From: Siphonodentalium dalli
Lineage: Eukaryota; Mollusca; Scaphopoda; Gadilida; Siphonodentaliidae
DNA length: 64,000 nt
Direction: 5' to 3'
Assembly (NCBI GenBank): GCA_032622095.1
Contig: CP136067.1
Location: 51,129,899 to 51,193,898 of the forward strand
In this document: piece after piece, positions 12,212 to 24,200 of the stretch
Numbering within the stretch: position 1 is the stretch's first letter
How the letters are laid out: the number at the start of each line of letters is the position of its first letter
The notes under the pieces: model-generated
The model's database searches: none
Told to the model about the DNA's origin: nothing
What the model saw: only the letters and a program-made list of their open reading frames with translations
Translations under genes and position numbers: made by a program

Positions 12212-12638
12212 TAAGGATACGTTCATACACTGGCAAGTTTGCATTGTATGGTTTACAGGCTTTTCGTCGTAGAAAACCATATGATGCCAGAATATGAACG
12301 GAAACATGAATATAAAATGTATCAGTACTACATCTAACTACGTGAGAAGTAAATACTATGTAGTCCCACCTATAGCGATAATACCGGAATTTACCTGCAA
12401 ATAGCTGCAATTATCTCGCAATAATCAATCATACAGATATTTGAAGGCAAATGACAGTATAGCACCATTACAAGAGGAACTACTGAATATGTGCTTCTCG
12501 TGTCATTCGCTTTGATAAATATGCATGTTATATGCATGTCTCCGTTCATATTCTGGCAGACTGGCACCTTGTGGTTTTCTATTTGACGTGCCTGAAAAAC
12601 ATATCGTGCAAACTTGCCAGTGTATGAACGTACCCTAA
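12212..12638. mobile_element. PIF/Harbinger-like MITE
   Basis: The left end is GGATACGTTCATACACTGGC and the right end, reverse-complemented, is GGGTACGTTCATACACTGGC. The match continues for about 90 bp with indels (12212-12303 against 12540-12638). TAA flanks both ends, fitting the TWA target of PIF/Harbinger elements. It is about 427 bp with no transposase. Confidence 0.7.
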
Positions 12639-12639
12639 C

Positions 12640-14385
12640 AGTTGTCGGATAATTTTCTCGGGATTATTCTGACGGAAAAACTATACGATTAGTAGCAATT
12701 AATTATATAGTGCGGAAAGCCATATCACAGTTACGCGTATATCGTATTGCATGGTTTCGGACTTCGGTTGTCACCCGTTTGGTACTTGAACCTACATGTA
12801 AATATAAGAATAGACATTATTAGTTAACAAAACTATCCACACTTAGAACGGAGTATGTGTTGTCGTTTTATTGGATAACCACATGAGCCGGTGAGATAAA
12901 ATGTGAGCAAATTAAAACAAAGGTATATAATTATATAATTATAATATAAATATATTGGTTTCATGAATGCACCACCTCAGAATTCCGTTAAAACAACCAA
13001 TCCTTCAAATTATTACAAGTAACGCTTATTGCTGCATATTTCTCATTCACCACACCAGAAAACCTTTAAATGCGGACTAAAAATATACTAATCGGATTAA
13101 ATACACGCCCGATACTTCGCAATACGACCTTTATTCTACATTCCAACTGAGGCATACTTCATTAGTAAATTCAGCTTTTATATTATGCAGTGTGTTCCCG
13201 CAATAAAATCTTCAAGAGTGACCCAGCCATTGTGCATACCTAAATGTCGAAAGCAATTAACGCGGCCATAAAAGTTACATACTGTAAAAATGAGACATCG
13301 ATCCGCGAAGATACATCCGCGAAAACCAGAAATGTGTTGTTCTGTGAGATGTCCCCTTCGCACCATAGCTCCATTTACACGTCAGATCAGCCTTACTACA
13401 ATTTCCTAAAATAACTCGCATCGCGTGAAACCCGAAATGTGTTGTCCCGCCAAATATTCCCATCGCTCCATTGGCACGGCCAGAATAGCGAAGCAGTAAA
13501 CACCCATACTATGGGCGTAACAATGTCTTTACGTAGTGATGATACTGTAGTGTTTTTCTATATAATATATTCACAATGAGTTTTGCCTAACAGTGTAACC
13601 AGACAAAGGGAGATAACCGGAGAGGAACTTCGTATTGTATTGTGAAGGTCGATGACCGTGTTGAATAATCAAACATTTATTCAATTAAAATCATTGTTAT
13701 TAAAAAGCCAATTATTGTGGGAACCGGGTGGGCCATTCATTATACATATCTTATGCTATAGGACAGCGACCTACATATTTACTATTGCAATTACTGTTGC
13801 AATTACCTTAATTTCACTACTGAGGGTAACCTGGTACACACTTCAATATGACACCATCGGTTCTTGAGTTCAATGTACTATCATGTAGACCATTAGTCAC
13901 ATGATTAATAGCTGGTGCTGAGCCCGGAGCGTCCAATTCTTGTAATGATTGGATTAAAATTGTCGTACGGAGATGACAAGTTCCGGATTTGTCTGAAATT
14001 GATGCACTACCCATGCATGAGCGATTTAATGAAAGTAACATTCAACAAAAACTCACTGATTTACAAATAGGCCAAATCATGTCATGCTGCTTTCTGAACT
14101 AATCGTCAAGAGAGTAGTACGGCATATTACATCTGATGGACATTTCTTGGCATAAATTTGGTTGAAACTGCGTAGAACTATTTGATATTTCAGACTTGAG
14201 TACATAAAGCTATTTTCTATTTCAGAGTTGAATACATAAAGCGACACTTCATGTGTCGATTTCAGGTGTAGCCTATATAGTTCAACACTTTTTTGTAGCT
14301 CAACTTGACTTGTCAAGTTTGAGCTATTGCCATGGGTTGGTATCCGTCGTCCGTGTGTACTCGTGTGCGTGTGTGTGTCCGTTAA
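12640..14385. other. Intergenic, weak internal duplication only
   Basis: Around 13270-13480 the phrases CGTGAAACCCGAAATGTGTTGT and CGCGAAAACCAGAAATG suggest an old tandem duplication of about 125 bp. Nothing else recognised. Confidence 0.4.
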
Positions 14386-14389
14386 CAAT

Positions 14390-15125
14390 ATCCATTAGCA
14401 CGGCTACACGTCGTACCTTTGGTCTGATCATTATGAAATGGCTGTTGACATTGACATGCCAATGGCCGCCAGCTGCAATCTTGAATTTCACAATTCAAGC
14501 CATTAGCACGGCTACAGACCGTACCGTTGGTCTTATGATTATGAAATTTCTCATTGCTTTTGGCATTGACATGTAGATGGGAACGAGTCATTTTGGAGTC
14601 ATTCGTCCAAAAAACAATCAGCGGCCATCTTGGATTTCAAAGGCTGTACTGTTCGTCTGATCATCATGAAATTTGTCCTGGATGTCGACATTGACATGTA
14701 TATCTTTTGAAAAATTACAGGCATGTTTAGGATCACATCTAGATGGGAGCTATTGAATTTGAACAATTGTCGATGAAAAACATGGTCATCGGCAGCCATC
14801 TTGGATTTTACTCTTTGCATGACGAAATCCTTTGGCAAACCATACAGACCACATCATTTGTCCGATCGTCACTAAACTTCAAATAGATCTTCGGGATCAC
14901 CACAAGATGGGATTCATCTATTTTTTCTGAATTTATTTAAAATATGACCACCGGCAGCTGTGTATGACTAAATTATTTAGCACACCTACAGACTACATTT
15001 ATCATTCGATCGTCACTGGACTTCATGCCGATCTTCGGGGCAAGCACTAGATGGGAGCTATCAAATGTTCTTGAATTTCATTGGAAAACATGGCCGACAG
15101 CGGCCATCTTCATGTTGACATCTAG
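14390..15125. repeat. Tandem array, GGCCATCTTGGAT-type units
   Basis: The phrases AGCACGGCTACA, GTCTGATCATCATGAAAT, GACATTGACATGTAGATGGGA and CGGCCATCTTGGATTT recur in the same order about five times, with unit lengths of roughly 110-200 bp and strong divergence. No coding potential. Confidence 0.75.
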
Positions 15126-15430
15126 TGTTACTTAAACATGTCAACTTTCCGCATTCCTGATTGCTCCATTAACTGTAAAACAAGAAATAATCCTCTCACC
15201 AAGTTGCGCTACAGTATCATTGATATTTTCATTCAATTACCGGTGAACTGGCGAAAACAACTTAGCATGTCATTTTACAGTTATATTTAGCTCAACTTGC
15301 ATTATTTTGAACCAGAGAATGGATCAAATTGTTCGTACTGAATCTGCCGGGTTCGACACCACATACCAAAGCCCGATAAAGCACAACACCTTACAATAAA
15401 TGGCACTTATTACTTGACGATTTATATATT

Positions 15431-15800
15431 ACTAGCAGGTTAGCCCGCCACTGGCGGCAATCGTCAGAAACATGAATTTTTTAAATTAATTTTTATAATT
15501 AATTTTTTAATTTAATTTTTTGTTTTCAATGAGTTAATTGTGCCTTTTTAATTTACTGGCTTTTTTAATTAATTTTTTAAATTAATTTTTTAATATAATT
15601 TTTTGTTTTTCAATGAGTTAATTGTGCCTGTTTCATTTTTTAATTTAAATTTTTTTTTTCAATTTGACCCGATTTGACCTTGAATTGATCATTTTCAAAG
15701 TCAAGGTCAGGTCGGGGTCACAATTTAACCAGTCCATGACACTTTGAGTTTGAGCTCAATCGGTTCGAGTCTATAAAGGACACACACATATATATCATTT
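15431..15800. mobile_element. Satellite-carrying retroposon-like element
   Basis: It begins ATTACTAGCAGGTTAGCCCG, similar to the start of the composite element at 16345. The interior has two copies of an AT-rich block ending CAATGAGTTAATTGTGCCT, then one unit of the 130-bp satellite (TTTGACCTTGAATTGA onward). It ends GGTTCGAGTCTATAAAGG followed by ACACACATATATAT. The layout of a fixed 5' start, tandem core and microsatellite end is that of bivalve pearl or Helentron-derived non-autonomous elements. Confidence 0.5.
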
Positions 15801-16344
15801 TTGGGTACCCGTTTCAAGGTGAAGATCACCTCGGGCGGAAAAACTGACCCGATGAAAATCTCCCCCGTTCCTTGGAAGCCCTAAGTACGTAAGAATCACA
15901 CAACACGCTCTTGTCTGGATACATACACTCACGCCCGACACAGACGTAATAATCACATTACACGCATACGATCTTTATCAACGACACTGCGGATACGAAC
16001 GCTCTTTAACTATCAACGCGATTAACTCCACAGTGCCGTTTTTGTGACCGACAGTGGAGAACGGCTGCTCGGAGCTTCTCCAAAACGCCGCGATGACCAT
16101 TCCCGTGGTTTGTTACCCTTAGATGGGAAGTTTGGTCTCGATCGGTGCAGCCGTTTTCGATTCTATAAAGTATATAGTTATAATACGGAAGTCTCAAAAT
16201 ATATAGTAGATCTTTCGAAGTCTTGGGCATCCAAGCTGTCCAAAATGTGAATGACATGTGTTCTGAAAAAAAAAGTTGTTGACGAGCAGACCAATTTGTC
16301 CAGTTAAGGCCATACAACACAACGAAAGTTGTTATATAAAGTAC
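15801..16344. other. Repeat remnant
   Basis: Around 16130-16185, TCGATCGGTGCAGCCG then TTCTATAAAGTATATAG resembles the 3' end of the element at 15431-15800, so a second diverged copy probably occupies this stretch. No gene seen. Confidence 0.4.
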
Positions 16345-17439
16345 TAGCAGGGTTACCCGGCGTTGCCCAGGTTAAAGTGATGTGAAACCCTCTGAATGCT
16401 CAATGCTGTGGATATTTGTTGGGAATAGAAAATACTCTTGCTCAAAGTGTTGCACGTATTCTCATATATTGTATATTCAAATATATCACAAAACATTATT
16501 CTTACACAGTCATGGAATATAAGTAGTGGCTCACCTTGTCGATTGTCATTTTGTTTATCGCAATTAATCCGTCCCACCAATAAAGAAGTATTTATTTATT
16601 TACGACTGCGTATACATCAGACGTTATAATTTGATACATGAACATCATAAACACATTAGTTCGCAAAAATTAAAGAGGACAATTTGGTTTTACATATAGA
16701 GCTGTATCAATCAATCTAGTGGGATGGACTAAGATATTGAGGACACCTGGTTATCATATTTCCAGGAAGATCCAGATATTTTAAAGAAATGTCCAGGTGC
16801 TCCTCTGTTCATGGTTCTATATATTGGCTAAATATTCTCAGTTTAAAAGAAATGTTGCTGCGCAGTATATCAGCTACATGTCCCCGACACAGCGATATTT
16901 TGAGTTATTTATTTAGTCGATGAGTCTGTTTTAAAATCCGCTGAATTGGGCAGATATACCCTAGTCAGATGTCAGTATTGTGCTACTGACTGTGTTTTCT
17001 TTTATATCAGAAGAAAATATATTTGACTGCACACTGTGACCACCATATTTGAACAGGCCTTCGATACGTATCCATATCTCTTGTCAAATTGTAACTTTTT
17101 TTGTGGAAACTGTATTAAATGGAAGACTCAATTGTGCTATAATATATACATGAGGCATTCTAATGTACAATCCTCTGATGGTTCGCAGCTCTCTCAGTTT
17201 GCAAGAATATAAATTATGTATCTCTTAAATAGAATGCTAAATACACTTTTAATGCTTCTTCTATATATTTGTGTTTGCTAGCACATTATGTGAATGCCCC
17301 GATTGCCACCTCCATATGAATATGACAGTTGAGAAGATATAACTGTTCAAGAGACTTAGTTGGGTCACCATTTGTCGAGATTGTGAAATTTGAACGCCAA
17401 ATACTCCCTAAAACAATATGGGGATGGCCTGGTGACTAT

Positions 17440-19600
17440 ATATGACTTATATGTGGATATCGGCGAATAGCAATCTTATCAATGATAGTGCATATCCTCT
17501 CGCCATCATGACCCAAATGACACGAAATGTGATTTAATTCATCGTATCATTAGAGAAGATCGTGTATTAATTTGGTGGATATTAGTGCTAAATATATTTG
17601 TATCAGCTTTTGGTGCAACTGCCATCCTCATGCATGGCTTTAACGGCGCCACTTGTGACATATTTAAACCACGTCCATTAGACTCATAGCTGCATGATAT
17701 ACTGGAGATGAGAATATATATGTTTGGTGGTAATAAGCAACTAAACAAATTATTATCATAGTTATGACCCCCATCTCTCACCTAAACGGCAGCAATTTAG
17801 CGTCTTTAAATCACACGATTAACTCCTCGTATCATGGAGAAGAATGGGAATAAAATATAGTAACACCATTTAAGACTCATTTGAGTTTTTAAAAAACACG
17901 AGCTTTCGGCTATCTAGTAGCCTTTATCAAGTATGAAGTGAACAAACAGTGAAAGTCGTTGACGTTGAAAGTGTCCATCACGATGACGTTCATAACAAGA
18001 GTGACGGAAATCAACTACGTCGCGGCTGCTCCCGAGTTCCGAGTTCCCCGGAAATTATGCAGTACAGCATTGTGTGAGAGAAAACCATAGTCCCTGTTTA
18101 ACCCTTTCCGGATGGTGTCCATGTATGTCATCAATGTCAACTCTACTGTTTTCCTTGCTCTCATTCGTTTCAATCCCCCTCTGAGAACTCTGACCTCGAG
18201 GTCTTCCTCTGAATGGTGAGAATAATTGAAATGGAGAAGAATAATATATCAATTTGGTGGAAATCTGCGCTAATAATAGTTTATTAAATCAATTGTTGAT
18301 GCCCCCTGCAACGCTGACTCGAACGGAGTTGATGATGTATATACATGATGATGTATATACATATGCGTTTGGTGGAAAACGGCGACAAAACTATTTCACC
18401 ATATTTTTTTTAATTTTGCCGCCCTTCCACCTTTTCATCCCCTGACACCAACAGCGTCAGTTTAGAAAATTTTAACGCGCACCATTATCTTCCTCGTAAA
18501 AGGTTATTCCTCTTAGACCGCCTTGGTGCCATCTCGATTGTACCCCGTGAAATTACAAATAGAACACACAGACAGACAGAAAGACAAACAGCACGATTTT
18601 ATTCCTCGTATCATTTGAGAAGAACGTTTTATGAATTTGATGGTAGTTGGTACTAAAAATATTTTTGATCAGTTTTGGTGACCCTCCCGTCCCTATTTCG
18701 GACTCAAGCGGCGCCACTTTTCGTATCAAAGTTAAGGTCCCCATATCTCACCCAAATGGCACCAATTTGGTGTATCTAAACCACACGATTAGATTCCTCG
18801 TATCACGGAGAAGAATATTTATCAATCTGGTGGAAATCGGCGCTAAACACATTGTTACAAATTGTTGTGTCCCTCTCACATCTATGCACCACTGACTCGA
18901 ATGGCCTTAGACCACACAATTACACTCCTGATATCATGGAGATGATTATTTATAAGTTTGGTGATAATCGGCGATTAAACAAATTTTTATCAAATTTGGT
19001 GCTCAACCCTCCCCTCACCATCTCTCACCCAAACAGCACCAATTGGCTTTTTTAAATCACACGATTAGATTCCTCTAAGAACGTGTATCAATTTCGTGGA
19101 AATTGGCGCTAAAAATATCGTGTATCAATTTCGGTACCCCTCTCCCTTTCAGTGCACCCCTGACTCGAATGAGGGCACTTTTGACTGATTTAAGCCACAC
19201 CATTAGACTCCTCATTCCATGGGGATGATTTTGTATAAGTGTGATGGCAATCGGCGAATAAACGTATGCCTATCAAAAGTAGTGCCCACCCACTGCCCCC
19301 AATCTCTCACCCAAACGACACCAATGTGGCGTCTTTAAATCGCACAATTAGATTCCTTGTATCATGAAGAAGAATATATATCAATTTGGTGGAAATCGGC
19401 GCTAAAATTAGTTTTATCAATTTTGGTGCCCCTCTCCCCTTCCGTGCATCACTGACTCGAACGACGCCACTTTTGACATAATTAAACCACACCGTTAGAT
19501 TCTTCATATCATGGGGATGATTATATGTAAGTTTCGAGGCAATCGGCGATAAAAATAATTTTGCCCCTCCCCTTTTTCTGCCCATGACAACAACGGCGTC
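17440..19600. repeat. Two-type (A/B) satellite array in composite copy A
   Basis: Type A units read GGAGAAGAATATATATCAAT then TTGGTGGAAATCGGCGCTAA. Type B units read GGAGATGATTATGTATAAG then GTTTGGTGGAAATCGGCGA. They alternate at 18825, 18956, 19093, 19237, 19382 and 19528 (steps of 131-146 bp), so the higher-order period is about 280-290 bp. Type A is usually followed by GACTCGAACGGCGCCACTTT and type B by CTCACCCAAACGGCACCAA. Interrupted by the insertion at 17846-18230. Confidence 0.85.
17846..18230 (-). mobile_element. Penelope-like retroelement fragment, 12-bp TSD
   Basis: The 385-bp insertion is flanked by identical ATGGAGAAGAAT at 17834-17845 and 18231-18242, a clear 12-bp target-site duplication in a satellite unit. 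The minus strand carries GATAAAGGCTACTAGATAGC then CGAAAGCTCGTGTTTTTTAA. This 'tail-joined-to-pseudo-LTR' phrase is typical of Penelope-like element 3' regions. A minus-strand open frame upstream (stop at 18055) ends in an RGRPRGQSSQRG-type basic stretch and may be the C-terminal tail of the element's protein. It is 5'-truncated; no RT or GIY-YIG motif is included. Confidence 0.6.
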
Positions 19601-19745
19601 ACTTTAGAAAATTTTAACAAGGCACCATTATCTTTCTCGTAAAAACTTACCCTTAATAGACCCCTTTGGTATCATCTAGATGGTCCCCTGTGAATTTCTA
19701 TAGAACACAGACAGACAGACATTCGCAAATATAGATATATATATA

Positions 19746-21110
19746 TAATGTATTATAGTAACTGTTATCGAATGGATTAATATTTAATCATGATTGTCAA
19801 GAGGTTATTATTTAAACATATTTATTGCCAAATAATGTACGGTAGGTAATGTACAAGTTACAAAAGAAATTGCAGGATAGGTTCTGAAAAAAAACTTAGA
19901 CGAACCTCAACTCCCTACAACAAATATCTTCAAACATAGAATAAAAGTGAAACATACCAACATAATTTGGTATACATGTAATAATGTTCAAATTATTGTT
20001 TACAGAAACCGTATAGCGGTGTACGGAATTAGCGGTGTTGTCCCATTATAAAGACTAATATACATGTATAGGGAATAGATCGATCAATTTGGGTACAAGT
20101 GGGGGAACGCGTGTAGGGAGGCGTGTAGGGTTATGAGGGGTCAACATTTTGAGTGAGTTCACAAGAGCTCATTCGCATGCAACATAACACAAAAGTAAAA
20201 GACGATTCGATGACACTGAGAGCTGCTTCTGTAAGAATACTGTTCTTAGACGTTATGGTAATTTCTATTTTTTATAAGGGATTCGTCATTCGTGGGATAA
20301 GTCTCAGAAAGATAGTTTGTTTGTATCAATTGCGCGCGATGGTGTATATATACAGAGGTCATAAGGTCCATATCGATCGATAACTAATCGCGCGTAGAAA
20401 TAACCACACGAAACCTGATGCAGGGCTAATCGATCTAACGGAAGTATGCTATCAAACATTGCCATAATATTATTAATAAAACGCAGCTGTAATGTCAGCT
20501 AAACGCGCGCATGATTAACAATCAAATGTAGCATTGCTGCGAAACCAGAAATCAGTAATATCGTCTCAGGTTCTAGTTCGAGTTAAAAAAAATCCCAGAC
20601 CAAGGACTAGGTCTCAGTTGCATACTATCACCTATAACACACAAAAATATCGATTATTCTATATTTTGTCCAGTTCAATCACCATTGAAATATACCTTCT
20701 ACACGCAATGACAATATGACAATATTTGCTTATACAGAAGTATACGCTTCAAACAAATTATCTCTGTTTCGTGACCATAGTACATAGTACGAAATATGAA
20801 CAGACCTGACACGGGCTTAAATGACAATACGAAGGGAAACCTTGCTTTATGTAAACCTGGATTTTAAAAGGCGGGAATGCGGACCCAATTCGGACCAATC
20901 TCGGCATATATACTCGGTTCGAATCTAGGTACCATTTCGCGATCACCGTGTTCTAAGCCTGGTGTAGGCTATTGTATACGTGACCAGTGACCAGACCAGA
21001 GACCATAATTCGGCCGATTGATTCTTAACATTCTGCTGTAAAACGAAAATGGGGAAATCACGGAATTAACCGTATCGTATGTGTGGTATTTTCTCCACTC
21101 GTAAACGGCT
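19746..21110. other. Intergenic, nothing recognised
   Basis: Short open frames without motifs. A lone GGTTCGAATCTAGG at about 20916 resembles a Pol III B box, but no A box was found upstream. Confidence 0.4.
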
Positions 21111-21260
21111 GCAACATATCCTCGCGAAAATACGCACATAATCGATCTATAATGTGAAATAAGCAGATAATGGACTCACACCCGTTATTTCGATTTATGG
21201 TGGGAGCCACAGTTAAAACACATGTTAAAGAGCGTACACCTGAAATTAGTCCACCTGAAA

Positions 21261-24200
21261 TTAGTCCGTGGGCCAATTATCATAAAGTCTCTAGTTTAGA
21301 AGTTGGCTGCACCCCCTCCAACAAAGGTTTTTATATTTCAAATTGAAGATCATTATATGACGCATCCGATTTTGCTTGTTGCCAGCTTCAGAATGTGTAC
21401 CAAAATAGATGTTTCAGGGAAGACAACTCCTAACTCTAAAATAAAATAAACATTTCAGCGAGTACAAGTGTCAGCCTATAAAAAAATGACTGCGGTTATA
21501 AAATGAACAAGACATTATTTATATTAATTATAGATCACCATAAAACAACACGAGATACAACACTGGACCAATGTATGAGCTAGTTCGAAAAAATGCGATA
21601 AATATTTTGAAATTGCGAAAAATTACTTGGATTTTGAAAAATAGTGTCACATATAATTGGCTATAACTTGTGAAACACTTGGGCTATTGATGCGCAACCT
21701 ATCTCAAAAATTGCCCAAAAGACATAGCAAAACAATTTGAAATTTGGAATGCCAATTATATTTCTGTGAAAATGCGCTGTGAGCATAAACTTAACCCCAC
21801 CCCCTAAAATATAAGTTTCTCAGAAAAATTAAGTGTATAGTTTACACTTAGAATGCCGCATTCAAAGAATGCTTTATGGGCATAAAATGGAACAGTGTAG
21901 AGATTGATGAAGGGGGATGATAAACAACCTTGTCCGAACGTGTTCTAAGATGAAAATTTTGGGGAAAATGGTGAAAATGGCAAATTTTACTAATTTCTCA
22001 AAATTTTACAACATTGATTAAATTTTGATATGGGTATGGAAAAATCAGACGAGGATACTGGTCCAGAATTTGTAAATTCATAAAACCTCACATGATAACT
22101 TTTTTGTCAACTATTTCATATTTTTTCATTTTTTATTTGAATTTTTGCACAAAGCCGATAATATATTTTTATATTTCAACCAGTCACATATGGCTACTAA
22201 AGGCTGATGAGTGAGACTCACGGGTTTTGGGAATAAATTTTCTTATTTTCTAGCGCATTTTGTGACACTAGACACAAATTACGATACATACAGCATCGGA
22301 CACTTCATGTTTGATAATTGTTTTAAGATGGCATCCAAAACGGCCACCAACATCGAATATTTTCAATCTTACCGACACAAATTAAACTGGGTTCGTCCTA
22401 TGCGGATAAGGGAATTAGTCATTAAGAAATGCATTCACTGGTGCTCCTCCACAAACTAAAGAATATAATATCTTATCTCAACTCATTTATTGTGATGAGT
22501 AATTGATTGACGAAAATGCACAATAACTCCGCTCATCCTCAGGGTAGCCAGTTAAGTAAAAATTGGCACTACTTCGGTTTTTCCATGCATATTTCATTTC
22601 ATACACCAGTACATCCTGACATGTCGGCAGCCAAATATCAACAATTGACATGAATCATTGTAGCCAATTGCAAATCGCAGTAGTTCAATAACTGCATTTG
22701 GATAGGGATGAAGTGCCATCAATCCGTTGTTGATGTGTAGGACTTCCGGGCCCCTCGCGAAGCGACCACCGATGGCCGTCATGGAAAACCAATCCCATAT
22801 AATCCCATGCACCCATATATATCATGCACGGCAACTATGCTTTCAGTACCGGTACTTCTGTTGCGGGGTCATTTTAGCCATGCCTATTTTCAAGCTTGAG
22901 GTAGACAAGCAGAACGCACATGGCTTGGTTATATATTAGCGCTGGGGGACGGACCGGGCCACCGGGGCGATCCGATACATTGCATGTCAAAAGGTTCAGT
23001 ACTTCAGGATTTTAAGGATTTTTTATTACTCTATTTAGCTGTTGTGTTTCTGCCCAGCTTGTGGGTATATATTCTGGGTCAACTGAAATCATTTGAATTT
23101 GTTAACAATACGAAGATTATAATAGTAGCATGGTGTTTATATATGCTATGAAGCGGGCATGAAAGGGGCAATGATATTGGACTGGCTGGTCATGATTACG
23201 CCCGAACCTTGCTTCATCGTTGATTATAGATTCGTTCTTATGCCTGTGCATCTGGGTGCTGACTATTCCCGCTCTGCGTCCATGTTATAACATTATTTAC
23301 ATTACACTCAAACGGGCATATAGGTAAAGGGGTATACTTTAGGGACACCTCATGTCACTATGCCTAGTGTTGTTATCATATAACCATAAACATGTATCTC
23401 ATGCACAAGAGACAGGGCTATGGTTATATATGCCATACAAGGTATGGCTATATATGGAGCCCAAGTTGCATAGAGTTATAAGGACGTGGCATTCCAGAAT
23501 GGGTGTGAGTTATTGTGCCAAGTAATTGCCTGATAGTTTACACGAAAAATGTGTTGCTTAAGACGTCTGCATTTGGTGTTATTGTTCTCGTTTTACAACA
23601 AGAGAAAATTTATCGTAATTCTTCGACTTGAATACATGTCGGCTTATCATATAAAGCAGGATGTAAGTAGGTCATCATCGATATTAGTAGATTGTTGAAG
23701 TTGTTGCCTATAGTATGATACATTGCATCTCTTTTTCATAATAAGTCATTATGCTAACTTTTTCCTGCAATCCGATTCAGGCAAGGCTTCACATATCCTG
23801 TGTCCATGACACATTTCCAGACAACGCCAAATATATATATCAGTTCGCTCAGAGTTAGTTCCTGATCTCGTGCTAGTATGTTACCACAAGGAAGCGGATA
23901 CATGTATGCTGTTACACGCAGCCAATGCAGCACCCCTAGGTCGCACGCTAGTTATTGTTTTATTCCCCTGACGCGTACATGTCGCAATACTAGAATGTTA
24001 TGTTTCACGATGAATATGAGCTAGGATAATTCTTCATACTGAAATCAAAAATAGGTCATGTGTCATTTCCGTGAATGACACAGCGGGCATTATTGTTCAA
24101 GATGTGTGTGAAACCTTGCCTCTAATTCACGCGTTGACAGGCTACGACATTCACAAATATCTATAGAATGAATCCGTTTGTCTTAGTAGTCAAAAGCAGT

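Larger units (their letters stand above)
16345..19745. mobile_element. Composite satellite-carrying element, copy A
   Basis: It starts ACTAGCAGGGTTACCCGGCG. A unique region (about 16420-17440) is followed by a satellite array, then a tail containing AAAATTTTAAC, CACCATTATCTT and TCTCGTAAAAAC, an ACAGACAGACAGAC microsatellite, and ATTCGCAAATATAG with a TA run. From 16420 onward it is homologous to 59341-63465 in the same order, e.g. AATACTCTTGCTCAAAG, AGTGGCTCACCTTGTCG and CATTAGTTCGCAAAAAT. An internal duplicate of the tail lies at about 18440-18590, so copy A looks like two tandem or rejoined modules. It has no coding capacity, so it must have moved with outside help. The architecture resembles bivalve pearl/HINE elements; this is inference. 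Confidence 0.7.

Noticed and set aside
18647-19585. Open frames of 67-92 codons in both strands
   Set aside because: They lie inside the satellite array and differ between equivalent units.
20905-20935. Pol III B box (GGTTCGAATCTAGG)
   Set aside because: No A box or tRNA-like fold upstream at the right distance.
22204-22230. CTGATGAGTGAGACTCACGG resembles a hammerhead core with stem II
   Set aside because: The bases after the stem are GGGT instead of GAAA, and the matching arm at 25.37 kb does not preserve the motif.
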